64,000 nt of DNA from Anaerolineae bacterium (GTDB lineage: Bacteria; Chloroflexota; Anaerolineae; Anaerolineales; E44-bin32), in assembly GCA_011174825.1 (NCBI GenBank), contig DUEZ01000080.1:1-64000 (forward strand), in the 5' to 3' direction. The notes below the pieces were generated by a model. The model did not search any database, was not told the DNA's origin, and was given only the letters and a program-made list of their open reading frames with translations. Shown here one piece after another: positions 60,347 through 64,000 of the stretch (position 1 is the first letter of the stretch; the number at the start of each line of letters is the position of its first letter). The position numbers and the translations under genes are program-made.

Positions 60347-60583
60347 CCCCTTGACTTCACATTCTCGAATACCCATATTTCGCGTTCCCACACGATTGAG
60401 AATGAAGTGAGTTATCATGTCTCCATGGGTGGTCGATTCTCGTATGGATACAGCCAGCTTTTATTTCTACGAGCGTAGTTTTATGACAGAATGGATATCA
60501 TGATTGTAGAGCTGACTATGGCAGGTTGTGGGAAACAGAGGAACAATGCACGCAGCGGGACAGGGTATGTCCAAGGTTGAAAT

Positions 60584-61519
60584 ATGTTAAAAAAGCTGTT
60601 ACGCCCTTCGACTTGGGCTTTCCTAAGGGAAGCGCGTCAGACGCCTGGTTTTACGGTTTTGGATACGGTTCATGGGTATGTCTATGGCCGTTGGCCTTAT
60701 CTGTATATCGGTATTGGTACTGGAGAGCATCCAATTTACCGACTGCTGCACCCGTTGGTCCGATTTTTCCGGTGGTTGTTCCCTTCGAAGGAGAGCTCAA
60801 ATCCTGATCAGACGTCTTTCGCTGATACATACCATGGCAAAGTTTTGACCACGAATGCCGCTCGCCAATTGGTTATGGTGGAAGAAGAGATCCAGTTGGT
60901 GGATTTGGAGCATGTCATCCCGTATGCTCTTGCACGCGACATCATCCTCAAAAACCCGAGTCATATCGTAGCACTTGAATGCCCTTGTCGAGCCTCACGA
61001 ACCGACCCGTGCTTACCTATCGACGTCTGCCTGATTGTGGGTGAGCCTTTTGCAAGCTTCGTGATCGAACATCATCCGCGTCGGTCACGCTGGATCACTG
61101 GTCCTGAGGCGGAGGAAATCCTCGAGGGGGAGCACGCCCGGGGTCATGTTCACCATGCCTTTTTCAAGGATGCGATGTTCGGCCGTTTCTATGCCATCTG
61201 TAACTGCTGTCCATGTTGTTGCGGCGCCATGCAATCGGTACGTAATGGGACGCCAATGTTAGCCGCATCTGGATACGTTCGCCACATCGAAGAAGATCTG
61301 TGCATAGGTTGTGGCGACTGCGTGGAAGCTTGTCCGTTTGGGGCGATCAAGATGGGCGAGGGGGTTGTTGAAAGTGTTCTGCGAAATTGTATGGGCTGTG
61401 GTGTGTGTGTCTCCGTTTGCCGTGAGGGAGCTCTTTCGTTGATACGAGATTTTGAGGTTTGTGAACCGCTCGAGATCCAGCGTCTAATTACGGAGACAAA
61501 GATGCCTCAGGGCTTGTAA
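60584..61519 (+). CDS. Cysteine-rich ferredoxin-domain protein
   Basis: 311 residues. The N-terminal ~90 residues are basic and aromatic, with hydrophobic stretches that may lie on the membrane. The middle region carries ECPCRASRTDPC and, near residue 205, CNCCPCCCGAM with seven clustered Cys. The C-terminal part is a dicluster ferredoxin domain, CIGCGDCVEACP and CMGCGVCVSVC. An electron-transfer role is likely, and the extra Cys patches suggest further metal or cluster binding. No partner oxidoreductase is adjacent. The start lacks a strong ribosome site. Confidence 0.8.
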   Translation: MLKKLLRPSTWAFLREARQTPGFTVLDTVHGYVYGRWPYLYIGIGTGEHPIYRLLHPLVRFFRWLFPSKESSNPDQTSFADTYHGKVLTTNAARQLVMVEEEIQLVDLEHVIPYALARDIILKNPSHIVALECPCRASRTDPCLPIDVCLIVGEPFASFVIEHHPRRSRWITGPEAEEILEGEHARGHVHHAFFKDAMFGRFYAICNCCPCCCGAMQSVRNGTPMLAASGYVRHIEEDLCIGCGDCVEACPFGAIKMGEGVVESVLRNCMGCGVCVSVCREGALSLIRDFEVCEPLEIQRLITETKMPQGL

Positions 61520-61787
61520 GAAACGCTCCCTCCCCTATCTCGCATGGAGTCACAGTAGGAAAAAAGATTAGGGAGAGGAAAATGTAATCCCTCAAGCACT
61601 CGCTGAATTTCATGGGCAATGAGGGGACGGGCGGGAAACGTCAGTGAAAAAACAGGCAGAATTTTTTAGAATCGGATTATGATTGTGCGGCAGTTATATC
61701 GTCGTTGGTATTGAAAACACTTATGGTTTAGTTAGGACTAATAACGAATATCTCACTGGAACAACATAACATCTAAGGACAAGTACA

Positions 61788-62567
61788 ATGGAATGGCTCA
61801 CCGATCCTGAAATCTGGATTGCCCTGATCACGTTGACGGCTTTGGAGGTCGTCCTTGGCATCGACAATGTGATCTTCATTTCGATCCTGGCGGGGAAGCT
61901 TCCCCGAGATCAGCAAGACCGTGCCCGCCAGTGGGGCATAGTCATGGCGATGGGGACCCGCATTCTGTTGCTGCTCTCTTTAGCTTGGCTGATCCGTCTG
62001 ACGCAACCACTTTTTCAAGTTATTGGGCACCCCGTCTCGGGTCGTGACATCATCCTCATCGTCGGAGGGCTGTTCCTGTTAGCAAAGAGTACATTTGAAA
62101 TTCATGATAAGTTAGAGGGCCAGGAAGGCCACGCCTCGGTGGGTGTGAGGGGGACCTTTGCGAGGGTTGTGATCCAGATCATGCTCTTGGATATCATTTT
62201 CTCGCTTGACTCGGTCATCACAGCGGTGGGCATGGCCAATCAGTTAGGCGTGATGATCGCAGCGGTGGTCATCGCGGTGGGAGTTATGTTGCTGGCCTCG
62301 GGCCCCATCAGTCGCTTCGTTAACGACCGTCCGACGCTCAAGATCCTGGCTTTAAGTTTCTTGCTTCTCATCGGTGTCTCGCTTGTAGCCGAGGGACTCG
62401 CGTTCCATATACCAAAAGGCTACATCTACTTCGCCATGGGCTTCTCATTCTTCGTCGAAATGCTTAATCAGCGGATTCGCGATCGGGTAGAAGTAAGACC
62501 CATCAAGCTGCGTCAAGCCTATGTTGAGGAAAAGGTCACCCAAGAACCAGAGCGTCGGTCAAGATAA
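61788..62567 (+). CDS. TerC family integral membrane protein
   Basis: 259 residues, with seven to eight helices. Acidic membrane motifs ALEVVLGIDNVIFISILAGKLP and MLLDIIFSLDSVITAVGMANQLG are the TerC hallmarks. TerC proteins have been linked to manganese export and metal loading of exported proteins. It is a single gene, followed by a dehydrogenase 146 bases downstream. The specific ion cannot be deduced. Confidence 0.93.
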   Translation: MEWLTDPEIWIALITLTALEVVLGIDNVIFISILAGKLPRDQQDRARQWGIVMAMGTRILLLLSLAWLIRLTQPLFQVIGHPVSGRDIILIVGGLFLLAKSTFEIHDKLEGQEGHASVGVRGTFARVVIQIMLLDIIFSLDSVITAVGMANQLGVMIAAVVIAVGVMLLASGPISRFVNDRPTLKILALSFLLLIGVSLVAEGLAFHIPKGYIYFAMGFSFFVEMLNQRIRDRVEVRPIKLRQAYVEEKVTQEPERRSR

Positions 62568-62713
62568 GAGGGATGGAAAGCACTTTATTGCGGAACGATG
62601 TTGGGGGAGAGCTTCCATCCCAGAAGGCAAGTTCGGGGCCATCTTCCTGCATGTATCACCAAAAGAACCAAGAACCAAGGTCGTTAGATTGTTTTGAATG
62701 GAGATAAGGATAT

Positions 62714-63757
62714 ATGGAAGCTATCTATGCTGTCATACCGGATGAACGGGTGCTGACGATCGAAAGAGAGGAGATCAATCCTGCCGATCTTAAGCCGCAG
62801 GAGATCCTGGTTGAGGCCGAAACCACGGTTGTCAGCGCAGGTACAGAATTGGCCAACTTCACCGCGCTCTCGCCAGGTGTGTGGATTCCAGGAAGTTGGA
62901 ATGCCTACCCCTGGCGTCCAGGATACGGATTGGTGGGCCATGTCAGGGCTGTGGGTAGTGAAACGCTCGGATTGACTGAAGGACAAAGGGTGTTCTGTTT
63001 CGGGAAACACGCTTCCCTTCAGCGCTATGAGGTTGCGCAAAACATACCCTATGGTGCTGCTCTGCCTCTCGACGAGGACCTTCCTGCGATACAGGTGATC
63101 ATGGCGCGTATGGCGTTAATTGGGATAACAGGGCCCCAGGTGACGGAGTTTGAAAGCGGTGACACGGTTGCAGTCTTTGGGCTTGGATTGGTGGGAAATT
63201 TCGCCGCCCAACTTTATCAACATGGGGGAGCGAAGGTCATCGGTTTGGATGTTATCCGTGCACGATGCGGGATAGCGAAGAGCACGGGCCTCGAAACCGT
63301 TCTCGATGTGAAAGTGGAGGAACAAGTGGAGGCCATCCTCGACCTGACAGATGGAAAAGGCGTCGATGTTGCCGTAGATGCAGTAGGTAACTCAGCAGTC
63401 ATTGAGGCCTGTGTTGAAGTCTGTGCCCCACATGGACAGGTGATCCTGTTGGGATCACCAAGGGTGGCCCACGAGACCAATGTCACAAAGATGCTTCGCA
63501 GCATGCACCACCGATGGATCGTGATCAGAGGTGCATTGGAGTGGCGGTTGCCTCCTCATCCAGTTCGTGGCAGTAAACATTCGATCGCGTCGAATCTCCA
63601 GCTTATCCTTGACCTTATCCAAAACGGAAAGCTCCATGTAGAACCGCTCGTCACCCATGTGATCGAGCCAGCTCAGTTGTTGGAAGCGTATCACGGATTG
63701 CTAGATCAAAAGGAGAGTTATCTAGGTGTGGTCGTGGATTGGCGTGAGAACGTCTGA
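62714..63757 (+). CDS. MDR-superfamily zinc-type dehydrogenase
   Basis: 347 residues. An N-terminal GroES-like domain (EILVEAETTVVSAGTELANF) and a Rossmann domain (VAVFGLGLVGNFAAQLYQHGGAKVIGLD) define the medium-chain dehydrogenase superfamily. The position that usually carries the catalytic-zinc Cys reads SAGTE, and the four-Cys structural zinc loop is absent, so zinc may not be used, as in BchC-type or quinone-reductase-like members. Substrate unknown. GGAGATAAGG precedes the ATG. Confidence 0.88.
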   Translation: MEAIYAVIPDERVLTIEREEINPADLKPQEILVEAETTVVSAGTELANFTALSPGVWIPGSWNAYPWRPGYGLVGHVRAVGSETLGLTEGQRVFCFGKHASLQRYEVAQNIPYGAALPLDEDLPAIQVIMARMALIGITGPQVTEFESGDTVAVFGLGLVGNFAAQLYQHGGAKVIGLDVIRARCGIAKSTGLETVLDVKVEEQVEAILDLTDGKGVDVAVDAVGNSAVIEACVEVCAPHGQVILLGSPRVAHETNVTKMLRSMHHRWIVIRGALEWRLPPHPVRGSKHSIASNLQLILDLIQNGKLHVEPLVTHVIEPAQLLEAYHGLLDQKESYLGVVVDWRENV

Positions 63758-63831
63758 CACATTGGGGGTGTATACATTAGGGAAGGATTGTCTTCATCAT
63801 TTCAAGTGGCTGCGTCGACAAGAAAATACAT

Positions 63832-64000
63832 TCAAGAGATATCAACCAAGGATGTGATGTGGTTGATGGCCCTCTCCACAATTTTATCGTCTTCAACCCT
63901 GATCACGATCGCGCCCTCAGGGCAGACATCAACACAACGGCCGCAACCTCTACAGGCTTCGCTTTTCACCGCGCGTCCATCCACCAGACGAATGGCATCA
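63832..64000 (-). CDS. Ferredoxin-type [4Fe-4S] protein, C-terminal part (partial at window edge)
   Basis: On the minus strand the last 55 codons encode a [4Fe-4S] motif CRGCGRCVDVCPEGAI followed by a short C-terminal helix ending LVDIS and a TGA at 63832-63834. The rest lies beyond the window, so neither length nor additional clusters can be judged. Confidence 0.8.
   Translation of the reverse strand, partial: DAIRLVDGRAVKSEACRGCGRCVDVCPEGAIVIRVEDDKIVERAINHITSLVDIS

Noticed and set aside
61530-61620. Possible terminator or fourth copy of the nested-stem element
   Set aside because: CTCCCTCCCCTATCT and AGATTAGGGAGAGG pair only imperfectly, there is no T-tract, and the conserved flanks of the element are missing.

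Overview
The window reads as one contig of an anaerobic, acetogen-like member of the Chloroflexota, probably Anaerolineae-related. This is inferred from a bacterial-type carbonyl branch of the Wood-Ljungdahl pathway, an ECF sigma factor paired with a DUF5667 protein, a ferredoxin-rich redox complement, TgpA/DUF58 genes, PKD and NBR1-Ig surface proteins, and RAYT-linked REP hairpins. The species cannot be named. No rRNA, tRNA, CRISPR array or prophage was recognised.

Left part (1-17.3 kb, almost all on the minus strand). Read right to left, an operon-like block encodes a DUF166 protein, an HMA-fold protein without its CxxC, CO dehydrogenase (AcsA/CooS), acetyl-CoA synthase (AcsB), both corrinoid iron-sulfur protein subunits (AcsD, AcsC), the corrinoid activator (AcsV/RACo), the nickel-insertion ATPase CooC and methyltransferase AcsE. 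Malic enzyme, a thioredoxin-reductase-fold flavoprotein lacking its dithiol and NADPH motifs, and a 2x[4Fe-4S] ferredoxin follow. These enzymes join methyl-H4folate, CO2/CO and CoA into acetyl-CoA. The methyl branch (Fhs, FolD, MetF) is not in the window. Citrate synthase lies just upstream.

Metal supply (17.5-20.5 kb, plus strand). A Fur-family regulator with its own promoter heads a tight operon with a CbiM/NikM-PDGLE, CbiQ, CbiO transporter for nickel or cobalt, the two metals the neighbouring CODH/ACS and corrinoid protein need.

Middle (20.5-47 kb). Mostly single genes: a zinc-ribbon membrane protein, a TlpA/Lgt-like pair, a DtxR regulator with a textbook promoter, an orphan histidine kinase, an L,D-transpeptidase, a lipoprotein serpin with a strong terminator, a TerB protein, a DUF362 protein, threonine dehydratase, aminotransferase, RtcA, a duplicated DUF4405 membrane protein, an ATP-cone/uridine-kinase fusion, a response regulator, an oxidoreductase and a TgpA/DUF58 pair. 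Three intergenic copies of a ~120-bp element with nested stems (near 26.95, 33.02 and 41.06 kb) and a promoter-to-terminator small-RNA candidate (32.9-33.0 kb) are the least explained items here.

Right part (47-64 kb). A small coupled ORF unit with terminator, a DnaE2-like polymerase, an NBR1-Ig lipoprotein, a RAYT transposase that carries a REP hairpin inside its own reading frame and a second remnant 6 kb away, a PKD-domain secreted protein, a predicted pseudokinase, the ECF sigma/DUF5667 pair, an N-formylglutamate amidohydrolase-like protein, a 56-residue membrane protein, a cysteine-rich ferredoxin-type protein, TerC, an MDR dehydrogenase and the end of another ferredoxin. Several hairpin-repeat families are scattered between genes.
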